DNA of 64,000 nt from Aeromonas veronii bv. veronii (lineage in GTDB: Bacteria > Pseudomonadota > Gammaproteobacteria > Enterobacterales > Aeromonadaceae): the NCBI RefSeq assembly GCF_000820225.1, contig NZ_CDDK01000043.1:140173-204172 (forward strand). The letters are read 5' to 3'. Both the position numbers and the translations under genes were made by a program. Positions 55,733 to 64,000 of the stretch are shown here, piece after piece. Below the pieces are notes generated by a model, which ran no database searches, had not been told where the DNA came from, and saw only the letters and a program-made list of their open reading frames with translations. The stretch's first letter is position 1; every line of letters starts with the position of its first letter.

Positions 55733-57008
55733 GCCACTCTTCCTTGTTATCGCACTTTCATTGCATGGTTATGCCGAGTCAGCTTCTGACCTGTTTTTAC
55801 CTTCAAGGCTCAGATATTGACACCGAAAAAACAGCCTAGAGAAAAAATCGCCTACAACGCCCATCAGGACAGACCAGTTGAACGATGAGGTCGCAAAATC
55901 TGACACCAGACAGTGCATATCTTTCAACCCGCAAACATTTTGCTAGTGCTGCATAGAACATCGCGCATAATCGAAACGTATCGAATTCAAGACCCTTCCT
56001 GGTTGAGAAATCGATTGTTTGCTTCCAAATTTTTATCTTTTAAACCGTAAGGTTTTTTCTCTTTCCTGGCATTGGGCGGCGCTGATAGCACCGCCCTTTT
56101 CTTTTCCCTGAATTCGCAGGTCAGGTCAAGGGCCCCGGCAAGGGGAAGTGTCACCGGCCACCCGCCGCCCAGTGATGCGCCAACCACCACGACCGTTCTG
56201 GCAAGGTATCCTAAACGATCATCAATACCGTGTTATTGCCATTCAATATATTTAAATGGCTTGATTGGAAAGCTTCACCAAATATAGCAACGAATATAAT
56301 CAAGTTATTTAAAACGCCAAAAACCTATCTTTTAAATGGCTTCCATATATAAGACAACAAAATTAATCAACCAGTACTACCAATATTTGCTTATCACTCC
56401 CCGCCCCCACCCCAACAACTGCTGCCGGGTGAAGAGAAAAGCCACCCATAAGAACCCACCCACTCATCTGGTGGGCAACATGGCCCACGCAAAAACAGCC
56501 TCAAAAGACCACCAAAAGTCACAATGGGAACAATCCCAAACCTAAAAAAGAGCAAAAAACAGGCAAAAAGATAGATTTTTTTCTCACGGTTTCACCTTGT
56601 GATGCGTTCAAAAAATCATCGAAAATAACCTGATGCCAATCAGTGACATCTGAGATGCCAATTTTTAGACAACTCATCACGGCTACGCTCGAATGAAAAT
56701 TTAATACCAATATAAATCAATTACATAGAATCAAAACCGAACTCTCAGCCTGTTATTTGCCTCACCAGTTAATTATTCAAACATCAATAAAGCTAAAACT
56801 CTAATAACACCATTTATTAAACAAAATGCCCCTTCTTGCAGCCAGTCATATTTAGAAAAATGGGGAAATCACTCTCTTGTTATTCAGAAATGTGCTGACT
56901 ATACTGCGCCCCCTCTGTGAAAGCAGAGCAATGACGGAAATATAAAAAGCTTCATGGATTGAGCAATATAAATCACACGCAGTTCACGCAACACAAGGTT
57001 ATTTATCC
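55733..57008. other. Long intergenic region, AT-rich in its right part
   Basis: 1276 bases without a convincing gene. Left part (55733-56200): normal GC, with a possible small RNA ending in the hairpin at 56074-56107. Right part (56200-57000): AT-rich, with long A and T runs, unlike the rest of the window. Small reading frames at 56336-56545 (plus) and 56519-56710 (minus) show no family features or good ribosome sites. The AT-rich half may bind H-NS and silence the outer-membrane gene that follows; this is inference. Confidence 0.6.
56074..56107 (+). terminator. Terminator in the intergenic region, possible 3' end of a small RNA
   Basis: GGGCGG-C-GCT / AGC-A-CCGCCC with loop GAT and a run TTTTCTTTT. 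A smaller AAACC-GTAA-GGTTTTTT hairpin lies at 56042-56057. No protein gene ends here on the plus strand. Confidence 0.65.
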
Positions 57009-57635
57009 ATGAACAAGTTTAATAAAATTGCCGCTTTCTCCCTGCTTGCTCTGGCCATGAATGGCGGCGCCCATGCCGAAGGCTGGTATGCAGGTCTGGA
57101 TCTGACCACCTCCAAGATGGATCTCGATGGTGCTGCCAAAGACGCCTATGACGCCAAAGTGATCGACGACCAGCTCGACGGCGGCAGCCTGATCGTGGGT
57201 TACAGCTTCAAACCCTGGCTGGCGGTTGAAGGTGGCTTGCACGCCCAGCAGATGGATCAGCTGACCTGGGTAACCTCCCCGATTGCAAGCGGCTTTGCCG
57301 ACACCACCATCGAAACCCGCAGCATCAGCCTGGCCGCCAAGCTGAGCCAGCCGCTGGCCTGGGGCTTCAGCGCCTATGCCAAACCGGGTATCGCCTACAC
57401 CCGCACCGAAGTGGAAGTTGTCGGCAACGCCACCTTCCTCGGTTTCAGCGGTCAGGTAAACGAGAGCGCAACCAAGAGCAAGGTACACCCCAATCTGGAA
57501 GTGGGTCTGGACTACGCCTTCAACGACCACTTCTCTGCCGGTATCGGTTACGAGCGCCAGTTCGACGCCCTGAGCCTGGGTGACGAGCACTACTCTCTGG
57601 ATACCTTCAAGCTGGGTCTGCGCTACCACTTCTAA
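57009..57635 (+). CDS. Small outer-membrane beta-barrel protein
   Basis: 208 aa. Signal peptide KIAAFSLLALAMNGGAHA, then an eight-strand barrel of the OmpA-transmembrane/OmpX type: EGWYAGLDLTTSKMD, SLIVGYSFKPWLAVEGGL, GFSAYAKPGIAYTRTEVEV, FSAGIGYERQF, and a last strand FKLGLRYHF with C-terminal Phe. No periplasmic domain. Function unknown; virulence-linked barrels of this size include OmpX, Ail and OmpW. The AT-rich region upstream suggests H-NS control. Confidence 0.85.
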   Translation: MNKFNKIAAFSLLALAMNGGAHAEGWYAGLDLTTSKMDLDGAAKDAYDAKVIDDQLDGGSLIVGYSFKPWLAVEGGLHAQQMDQLTWVTSPIASGFADTTIETRSISLAAKLSQPLAWGFSAYAKPGIAYTRTEVEVVGNATFLGFSGQVNESATKSKVHPNLEVGLDYAFNDHFSAGIGYERQFDALSLGDEHYSLDTFKLGLRYHF

Positions 57636-57660
57636 GCAGCGCCGCATCAGTTAACAATAC

Positions 57661-57696
57661 AAAAGGGCCGCAGGTTTCAAACCTGCGGCCCTTTTT
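57661..57696. terminator. Terminator after the barrel gene
   Basis: AAGGGCCGCAGGTTT / AAACCTGCGGCCCTT, a 15-base stem with a short loop and A/T runs; shared with the convergent GGDEF gene. Confidence 0.9.
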
Positions 57697-57721
57697 ACTG
57701 CTCTTCTTTCCGTACCCTGCG

Positions 57722-58720
57722 TTAGCAGATCTGGTCTTTACCCAGCTGCTTGGCCTGATAGAGCGCCCGATCTGCGCGCACCATCAGGCTCTCCTTCTGC
57801 TCATCCTGCTGATACTCCGCCAGCCCGAAGCTCATGGTGGCGGGAGCGTGTGGGCAAATGGGCTCGCTCGCCATCAAGGCCTGAAACTTGCTCGCCACCA
57901 CCAGCGCATCCTCGCGGCCGGTGTTGGGCAGCAACACCATAAACTCGTCACCGCCCCAGCGGGCCAGCAGATCGATCTCGCGGATATGACGGCGCACCAG
58001 CGCCACTATGTTGATCAGGGTCTGATCCCCGGCGTTGTGGCCATAGCTGTCGTTGATCTGCTTGAAGTTGTCCACATCCATGGCGATCACCGTAAACGGC
58101 TGATGGAAGCGGCGCGCCCGCTCGCACTCCAGCTGCAACGCCCTCTCCAGCCGATAGCGGCTGGCGGCACCGGTCAGGGCATCGGTCTCTGCCAGCAGAC
58201 GGTTCTCCTCGGCTTTCTGTTGCAGCGCCTCGTTGAGTCGCACCAGGTCGGCGGTGCGCTCGGCAACCTGCGGCTCCAGCGACTGATTGCGCCGCTCCAG
58301 CTGCTCCAGCAACAACTTTCTGGCGTGGATATCGCGATGGGCGCCGATCATCCGCGCCACAGACCCGTCGGGATTGCGCTCAATGATGCGGCCGCAATCC
58401 TCAATCCAGAGGTAACTGCCATCCCGGCAGCGGCAACGGTACTCGGCGCGATACTCATGGGCGCTGCCGCTCAGGCAGAGATCGAACTTCGCCATCACAG
58501 CCGCCAGATCATCGGGATGGATCACGTTCTCCCAGGTGAAGACGGTATTGCCGAGGGAGTGAGGCTCGTAACCCAGCATCCGGTACCAGCCCGGGTTGCG
58601 ATAGACAAAACCGGTATTGGCATGCCAATCCCAGATGCCATCGCTGGTCACCTCCAGAATGCCATGCACCACGGCCTCGCTGACATCCGAGATCCTGATC
58701 GTGTCACTGTCCTGCACCAT
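57722..58720 (-). CDS. PAS-domain diguanylate cyclase
   Basis: 332 aa, soluble. PAS/PAC domain (residues 15-135) with GIWDWHANTGFVYRNPGWYR and IHPDDLAAVMAKF, a coiled coil (140-180), and a GGDEF domain (185-330) with DALTGAASRY, MDVDNFKQINDSYGH and the exact WGGDEFMVLLP. An RxxD inhibition site (REID) stands five residues before GGDEF, as in feedback-regulated enzymes. Start at 58720 has AAGGA at nine bases. Confidence 0.9.
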   Translation of the reverse strand: MVQDSDTIRISDVSEAVVHGILEVTSDGIWDWHANTGFVYRNPGWYRMLGYEPHSLGNTVFTWENVIHPDDLAAVMAKFDLCLSGSAHEYRAEYRCRCRDGSYLWIEDCGRIIERNPDGSVARMIGAHRDIHARKLLLEQLERRNQSLEPQVAERTADLVRLNEALQQKAEENRLLAETDALTGAASRYRLERALQLECERARRFHQPFTVIAMDVDNFKQINDSYGHNAGDQTLINIVALVRRHIREIDLLARWGGDEFMVLLPNTGREDALVVASKFQALMASEPICPHAPATMSFGLAEYQQDEQKESLMVRADRALYQAKQLGKDQIC

Positions 58721-58986
58721 AGCAGTTATCCTTGTTCTTCCGCCCCGCGCCACCACGGGGAATCGCGCTGTTGTCGTGAGGCGCTACCTTGGCATATTGC
58801 AACAGATCTGTCAGCCAGAACCCCACCGTACCAACGTTTCCGCGGTTATCGGCCACTCACGGCGCAGGCTGAATCAGGGTGGTCATAAGTGTGGCTCAAG
58901 CGCGCCCCATTTACCGGATTTAACTCACGATTCAGTCATTTGGGGGATGGGAATAAATGAGGGGATACCCAGAGGCCCCACAGAGG

Positions 58987-59466
58987 TCACTCGGCCAGAG
59001 TCAGCCGATAAAAATCCGTCTCCTGATGTTTCGGATTGGGGCGCAGAAATATCCAGCCGAAGCGCCGGTAATGATTCAAGGCCCGCACATTGGTACGACT
59101 CACGGAGAGCATCGCCCATTTACAACCCGCCCCCAGCAACTGCTGACGAATATAGGCCTGCAACACGGCAGCCAAACCGGTGCCACGATATTCGGGGAAC
59201 AGATAAATCAGCTGCACATAGCCTGTCTCGGGCTCATCGGAAAAGCTGCGAAACTCCAGCTGGCCCACCCGTTGTTCACCCGCCCAGACATGAAGGTAGT
59301 GCCATTGCGCTTGCCCCAGCCTTTCGCGGATCCGCTCCCGATAGCCGTCGATAAAGTCGGCAAAACCATCATGGGTATGAAAGCTGCAAAAATAGGCATC
59401 CCTGCGCGCCTGCACACAGAACTCGTAATCCCGCTCCAGATCGATAGTTTTAAATTCAAGTCTCAA
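58987..59466 (-). CDS. GNAT acetyltransferase
   Basis: 159 aa. The acetyl-CoA loop is YLFPEYRGTGLAAVLQAYIR, and the C-terminal LSVSRTNVRALNHYRRFGWI is the typical GNAT motif B. N-terminal region RDYEFCVQARRDAYFCSFH. Substrate unknown. The start is TTG at 59466, directly after an in-frame stop; AGGA lies nine bases before it. No ATG is available upstream. Confidence 0.82.
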   Translation of the reverse strand: MRLEFKTIDLERDYEFCVQARRDAYFCSFHTHDGFADFIDGYRERIRERLGQAQWHYLHVWAGEQRVGQLEFRSFSDEPETGYVQLIYLFPEYRGTGLAAVLQAYIRQQLLGAGCKWAMLSVSRTNVRALNHYRRFGWIFLRPNPKHQETDFYRLTLAE

Positions 59467-59501
59467 TCAATGACATCCTGTCGTGTGTTGGTTGGATGTA
59501 G

Positions 59502-59725
59502 GGTGTAATAAGCGCAGCGCATTACACCTTTTGGCAGATAAATAGCAGCGGTACAATTCACTTCGTTCTTTGCACCCTACTCGCTCTCACCCTGCCCTCT
59601 CCCAGAGGGAGAGGGAATAAAGCGAATATGATCGTCAGCCGTGTAGGTTCAATTAGCGAAGCGTAATCGGACAGCGGTAACAGCATTGCTCCCTTCTCCC
59701 GTTTATTAAAAAAGGAGGAGAAGGG
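59502..59725. repeat. Composite palindromic repeats
   Basis: Three stacked inverted repeats: GGTGTAAT / ATTACACC (59502-59528), CCCTCTCCC-AGA-GGGAGAGGG (59595-59615) and CCCTTCTCC / GGAGAAGGG (59691-59725); between the last two is AGCGAAGCGTAATCGGAC. From memory, similar units are scattered between genes in many gammaproteobacteria. They separate the GNAT gene from the AT-rich gene at 59819. Confidence 0.6.
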
Positions 59726-59818
59726 TCGGGGATGAGGGGATGGAAAAAAGATAGCACACGGTAAACGTTGGGCTTCGATGCACGAAACAACAACCTACGC
59801 GATGAACATGACTCGTGT

Positions 59819-60703
59819 CTACGAACTAAATCTTATATTACGAACATATTCAGCAAGCTGCTCACCAGAAATATTATCATCAAACAAAAGATCTTCTAAA
59901 TCACCATCTATTTCTATTGATTCTCGCTGTTCAGAATAATCATCCACATATGAACCTATGTATATATTGGCCAACTCCATTGGTCGTGGATTAATGTCTA
60001 TATCAATTCTGTCAAACCCATAAGGTTTGATGATCTCATAAATTTCTTTAAGTGCTGCTTTGGGCACATCAGAATTACATGTGATAATTAGATTTTTAGG
60101 AGGTCTTTTATCTTTGCTTGTAGACCCGAATATTTCCGTTATAGAATACCCAGCTCGAATAAGTGACTTCAGTATTACCTTATAACCAGGAATCAAATCA
60201 TTAAGTGCAACTTTAACAATGCTCCTATGGTTCCCACTGCCTATGTTTACAATGGGTTCTTTTATTTCTCCTTCTTTTCTTGGCCGCATGGGAAGTGCAT
60301 CACTTCTGATGTCATCGCTAGCCAATGAAAAAGATAAATTTTCAACCGCATCTATAAGTACATCTATTTTATCATTATTTACTTGCTTTGCTCTTTCAGC
60401 TATCAGAGCAATTTCATCTGCATTTTTATATGTTCCTGTGACTTTTTCAAGATGTTTTGAGTAGTAAGTATCTTCTTGTAGCTCTGCTCTAAACTTAGTT
60501 TGTAGAAAAAAGATAAGAACTAAAAATATAGGAACATTTAAAACTGCCGCTATGACTAAAAAACCAGAAACCCACTCCGGCGATTCAATTATCTTAGCCG
60601 CACTTAGAAATGAACCATTAATCAAGATCAGCCCAACTAACCAAGCAGCCAATAACTGTATCGGCTTTGTGACTTGATGCGGATTTATTTTTTGTTCGGA
60701 CAT
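59819..60703 (-). CDS. Two-TM protein of unknown function, AT-rich gene
   Basis: 294 aa. TM helices at about residues 15-37 and 43-67, then about 225 cytoplasmic residues with a helical part (KHLEKVTGTYKNADEIALIA) and an alpha/beta part (SIVKVALNDLIPGYKVIL, PPKNLIITCNSDVPKAALKE, FDRIDIDINPRPMELANIYI). No motif I recognise. The gene is much lower in GC than all neighbours and uses AT-ending codons, a sign of transfer. It is next to repeats on one side and recD on the other. Confidence 0.75.
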   Translation of the reverse strand: MSEQKINPHQVTKPIQLLAAWLVGLILINGSFLSAAKIIESPEWVSGFLVIAAVLNVPIFLVLIFFLQTKFRAELQEDTYYSKHLEKVTGTYKNADEIALIAERAKQVNNDKIDVLIDAVENLSFSLASDDIRSDALPMRPRKEGEIKEPIVNIGSGNHRSIVKVALNDLIPGYKVILKSLIRAGYSITEIFGSTSKDKRPPKNLIITCNSDVPKAALKEIYEIIKPYGFDRIDIDINPRPMELANIYIGSYVDDYSEQRESIEIDGDLEDLLFDDNISGEQLAEYVRNIRFSS

Positions 60704-60798
60704 AGTTATTTTCTCAATTGTTGATTATACATATAGGCATTTTCCTATTTGAAAGCGCAATCAAACAGCAGCAAATCCCTTTACCGCCATCCAATCAA

Positions 60799-62862
60799 TC
60801 ACTCCCCCAACCTCTCCGCCAATCCGGAATAACGCTCGGTCTTTTTCCGCACCGCTTGTGCCAGCAGAGCGCGATCGCCGTAGAGATCGAGGCGGGCCTT
60901 GGCGCGGGTGATGCCGGTATAGACCAGCTCGCGGGTCAGCAGCGGGCTGGGGCTGTCGGGCAGCACCAGCACGGTATGGGCAAATTCCGAGCCCTGGGAT
61001 TTGTGGATGGTCATGGCGTAGACCGTCTCGTGAGGTGGCAGGCGACTGGGCAACAGGGCGCGCAGAGTGCCGTCCGGCTGCTCAAACCATACCTTGAGCC
61101 GCCCACTTTCATCGGGCAGGCAGAGCCCCATATCGCCGTTATAGAGGCCGACCCCGTGATCGTTGCGCACCACCATCACCGGGCGACCGGCATACCAGTC
61201 GCCATCGCGGGCAATCAGGCCAGCCCGTGACAGGGCCAGTTCGAGGCGCTCGTTAAGCCCCTGCACCCCGAACGGGCCGTCGCGCAGGGCGCAGAGGATC
61301 TGGAAGCTGTTGAATGCCTTGAACACGGCGGCGGGCGCTTCCCCCGCGCGGGCCGCCTTCAGATAGCCGCCATAACCGGCCACCCCCTGAGCAATCAGGG
61401 CGTCGTAGGCCTCCCCGGCCCAGGGGTGCAGGCTGATATCGGCAAAGCCCATGCCCCAGACTGATTCCACCGCCGTGGCATCGCCGCTGTTGCAGGCGCG
61501 CGCCAGCTGGCCGATGCCCGAATGCTGATCAAAGCGCCAGCTCTTGGCCAGCAAACAGAGGCTGTCACGCACTGGTGCCCCTGCGGGCGTGCCCTGCAAG
61601 CGGTAGCCGGTCTGGCGGGAGAGCCAGTCCGCCTGCGCCGGGCTGATGCCCTGTTCGATAAAGCTGCAGATATCGCCGAGCACGGCCCCCGCCTCCACCG
61701 AGGCGAGCTGATCCTTGTCGCCGAGCAGGATCAGGCGGGCGTGGCTCGGCAGCGCATCGAGCAGGCGCGCCATCATCGGTAGGTCAACCATGGATGCCTC
61801 ATCCACCACCAGCAAGTCGAGGTGCAACGGGTTGCCCGCGTGGTGGCGGAACTGGCTGCGCCCCGGGATCACCCCGAGCAGCCGGTGCAAGGTGCCCGCT
61901 TCGGTGGGGATCGCTTCGACCCACTCGGGGGGCAGATCGAGAGCCTGCAGGGCAGAGCCGATACTCTCGGTGAGGCGCGCCGCCGCCTTGCCGGTGGGAG
62001 CCACCAGCCGGATCGCCGGTGCCTTGCCCGCTTGCAGGCCGGTCTCCACCAGAATGGCGAGCAGTTTGGCAACCGTGGTGGTCTTGCCGGTGCCGGGGCC
62101 GCCGGAGATCACCGCAAAGGGGCGCGCTGCCGCGGTGGCCGCCGCCAGCTTCTGACCGTTGCAGCAGAGCGCCTCGGGCACCAGCGCATCCAGCTTGCTC
62201 AAGTCGCTCGCCGCCTGGGCGCTGGCGAGCAGCGCCTCGATGGCGGGCCAATCCACTTCACTGGGGAACACCAGATCCAGATACTTCTCGATAAAGTGGC
62301 GGGCCGAGAAATCGGGGGCTAGGCGGGCCTTGAGCAGCGCCGCGAACACCAACCCGTAGTCGCGGGCAAACAGCCGCGACAGGGCGGGAGCAATCTCCGG
62401 CCATTCGGCGCGTTCACTCAAAGCGCGCAGATGGCGGGCTACCCCCAGCTCAAAGTCGTGGTAACGGGTGAGGTAGAGCCGCCCGTGCCACAGCCGCAGC
62501 GGCCAGCGCGGGGCAGGCCCCTCATCCTGTTCGGTACCAACCAGGGGGCTGGCCGCAAACAGGGCGGGCCAGCGGGCAGGATCCGCCAGATCCCCCAGCA
62601 GATCCCGGCTCTGTTGGGGATCCAGCCCGAACGGCCGCAGTGATCCGGTAGCGAGCATCTCCAGCGGCAGGCAGACATGGCCACGCCCCAGCTCGAAGCA
62701 GGTGAGCGCCGCCCCCAGCACCAGCTCGGGGCTGCCGCCAAGGTCGGCCACCAGCCTGGCAAATTGCAGATCCAGCTGGCGGATGCGGCCAGCCAGCGCC
62801 AGTGTTTTCAACTGTTCAACCATCATTGCGCTGGTCGCGGTGCTGATCATGGTGCCGCTCAT
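60799..62862 (-). CDS. recD: Exodeoxyribonuclease V alpha subunit
   Basis: 687 aa, the 5'-3' helicase of RecBCD. Walker A is GGPGTGKTTTV (near residue 251); VVDEASMVDLPMMARLLDAL is motif II, LILLGDKDQLASVEAGAVLGD motif III, and the C-terminal MTIHKSQGSEFAHTVLVLP and TRAKARLDLYGD motifs V and VI. The ATG at 62862 overlaps the recB stop by four bases. It ends 96 bases before the AT-rich gene's start. Confidence 0.96.
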   Translation of the reverse strand: MSGTMISTATSAMMVEQLKTLALAGRIRQLDLQFARLVADLGGSPELVLGAALTCFELGRGHVCLPLEMLATGSLRPFGLDPQQSRDLLGDLADPARWPALFAASPLVGTEQDEGPAPRWPLRLWHGRLYLTRYHDFELGVARHLRALSERAEWPEIAPALSRLFARDYGLVFAALLKARLAPDFSARHFIEKYLDLVFPSEVDWPAIEALLASAQAASDLSKLDALVPEALCCNGQKLAAATAAARPFAVISGGPGTGKTTTVAKLLAILVETGLQAGKAPAIRLVAPTGKAAARLTESIGSALQALDLPPEWVEAIPTEAGTLHRLLGVIPGRSQFRHHAGNPLHLDLLVVDEASMVDLPMMARLLDALPSHARLILLGDKDQLASVEAGAVLGDICSFIEQGISPAQADWLSRQTGYRLQGTPAGAPVRDSLCLLAKSWRFDQHSGIGQLARACNSGDATAVESVWGMGFADISLHPWAGEAYDALIAQGVAGYGGYLKAARAGEAPAAVFKAFNSFQILCALRDGPFGVQGLNERLELALSRAGLIARDGDWYAGRPVMVVRNDHGVGLYNGDMGLCLPDESGRLKVWFEQPDGTLRALLPSRLPPHETVYAMTIHKSQGSEFAHTVLVLPDSPSPLLTRELVYTGITRAKARLDLYGDRALLAQAVRKKTERYSGLAERLGE

Positions 62863-64000
62863 GCCTCTACCTCGTTTAATTCTGCTGATGAAACACCGCC
62901 TGAGCGATCACCATTTCTAAACAACTCATCCAGCCCCAGCACCAGTTCACGGCTCGGGCGGGTATGGAAAATGCCCCCCTGCGGCATGCCGCGCAGGAAC
63001 AGATAGAAAACGCCGCCAAAATGCTGCTCGAAGTCGTAGCCCGGCAGGCGCAGGGTGAGCAGCCGGTGCAGCGCCAGCGAGTAGAGCTGGTATTGCAGGT
63101 CGTAGCGGTGCTCGGCCATCGCCCGTTCCAGCGCCGGACGGCTGTAATCGGCGGGGCTCATACCGAGGTGGTTCGATTTGTAGTCGAGCAGATACCAGCG
63201 CCCCTGCCACTCGAACACCAGATCGATAAAGCCCTTGAGCATCCCCTGCACGGTGGCAAAGCTGAGCGGCTTGTTGCCCCGCGACAGCGGGTCGTGCTGC
63301 TGGCAGAGGGCCGTCAGCGCCGGTGCCGTCACCCGCCCCATGGGCAGGAAGAACTCCAGCTCCACCTGTTTGCGCTCGGGGGCCAGATCCCGCAACCGTA
63401 CCGGCTCACCAAAGCCGGTATCGAGCGGAGTATCCAGCACCGCTTCGACCTGCTGTTGCAGCACAGGAGCCCAGCTCTCGTCGAAGCCATCCTGCGCCAG
63501 CAGGGTGGCGACATGCTCTGCCAGCGGCTCGCCGCCGGCACTTTGAAAGTCGATGGTCTCGAACAGGCTGTGCAGCAAGGTGCCGGGGCGCGCGCCCTTC
63601 GGGAAGGTGAAGATGGAGGGTTGTAGCTCGTCCTCTTCGTGTACAACAGCCGCCTCGGCAACGACCTCCACATCGAAGCCGGGATTGGCCAGCACGCCCT
63701 TGCTGTGACCGTGGCCCTGCGCCGCCAGCCCAGAGTAGGAGCTGATCCACCAGTCCCGCTCAAGGGAGCCGCTAAAGTGGCGCACCTGCGGCTCGCCCAG
63801 CTGCTCCTCCTCTGGCGGCAGCGGGGCCGGACGGGTGAGCGAGGGCTCACCGACGGCTACCCCGGGCAGCGCCTGCGCCAGCTCGGTCAGCGCGGTCGCC
63901 AGCGTCTGTGCATCCCCCTCTTCGCCCTTTTGCAGCAGGTAGCCGATGGCGGTGTGGTGCAGGTCGGTCTTCTCCGACTTGCCCGCCCCCGCCCGCACCG
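62859..64000 (-). CDS. recB: Exodeoxyribonuclease V beta subunit, C-terminal part (runs off the window)
   Basis: The last 380 or so codons of RecB, which carries the nuclease domain and binds RecC and RecD. GFIDLVFEWQGRWYLLDYKSN (with the catalytic D and DYK) is the RecB-family nuclease motif; the linker with SSYSGLA and the QYQLYSLALHRLLTLRLPGYD helix are also typical. The helicase part is outside the window. The stop overlaps recD (ATGA), as in E. coli recBD. Confidence 0.95.
   Translation of the reverse strand, partial: VRAGAGKSEKTDLHHTAIGYLLQKGEEGDAQTLATALTELAQALPGVAVGEPSLTRPAPLPPEEEQLGEPQVRHFSGSLERDWWISSYSGLAAQGHGHSKGVLANPGFDVEVVAEAAVVHEEDELQPSIFTFPKGARPGTLLHSLFETIDFQSAGGEPLAEHVATLLAQDGFDESWAPVLQQQVEAVLDTPLDTGFGEPVRLRDLAPERKQVELEFFLPMGRVTAPALTALCQQHDPLSRGNKPLSFATVQGMLKGFIDLVFEWQGRWYLLDYKSNHLGMSPADYSRPALERAMAEHRYDLQYQLYSLALHRLLTLRLPGYDFEQHFGGVFYLFLRGMPQGGIFHTRPSRELVLGLDELFRNGDRSGGVSSAELNEVEA

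Noticed and set aside
56336..56710. Two small frames (plus 56336-56545, minus 56519-56710) in the AT-rich block
   Set aside because: Overlapping each other, no ribosome binding sites, no recognisable domain; chance frames in AT-rich DNA.

Overview
The window is a GC-rich (about 60%) gammaproteobacterial chromosome segment that reads as Aeromonas. The reasons are gene order and protein similarity recalled from known families: cyaA divergent from hemCDXY, glpX beside a porin, lptFG-pepA-holC-valS, an sgrR-sgrT pair, a lipase with a dedicated foldase, and recBD. The identification is by recognition only; no database was searched. Nearly all genes look intact. There is no phage, integron, insertion sequence or CRISPR array.

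Layout. Positions 1-4.6 kb: the 5' end of cyaA (minus), then the hemC-hemD-hemX-hemY operon behind a Fur-like box. 4.6-9.3 kb: a YkgJ/YeiW-type cysteine cluster protein, glpX, a porin with a textbook Pho box, an orphan ABC-type binding protein and a DMT transporter. 9.7-16.7 kb: a YjeM-like permease, pbpG, an acyltransferase, and a Fur-box TonB receptor followed by a PepSY-type membrane protein. 16.9-25.2 kb: tRNA-Leu(CAA), an RDD protein, lptG/lptF, pepA, holC and valS. 25.2-33.2 kb: a CaCA exchanger behind a yybP-ykoY (Mn2+) riboswitch-like leader, a SieB-like membrane protein, GNAT and AraC genes, a catalase, small secreted proteins and a repeat lipoprotein. 33.2-41 kb: a LuxR regulator, tyrS, lipase plus foldase, a thioesterase and katG. 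41-48.5 kb: sgrR/sgrT, metY, a GST, an EamA transporter and a CACHE-GGDEF protein. 48.6-54.9 kb: a six-gene uptake operon with a divergent GntR/UTRA regulator and Pho boxes in the shared promoter region. 55-64 kb: an XRE regulator, a long AT-rich intergenic stretch, a small outer-membrane barrel, a PAS-GGDEF protein, a GNAT protein, palindromic repeats, an AT-rich two-TM gene of unknown function, recD and the 3' part of recB.

The genes link into a few physiological themes. Phosphate starvation: the porin and the 48.6-54 kb operon both carry Pho boxes, so an outer-membrane pore and an inner-membrane importer with two phosphatase-type enzymes may act together. Iron and haem: Fur-like boxes stand before both hemCDXY and the siderophore receptor, and two haem catalases (katA-type and katG) lie in the window. 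Sugar-phosphate stress: sgrR with a long sgrT. Metal homeostasis: the riboswitch-controlled exchanger.

The best candidates for something undescribed are the Pho-controlled importer with its Ser-nucleophile phosphatase-superfamily enzyme and HAD phosphatase, the AT-rich two-TM gene beside recD, the elongated SgrT with no visible SgrS 3' end, a lipase foldase that seems to lack the usual catalytic mini-domain, and the 23-residue-repeat lipoprotein.
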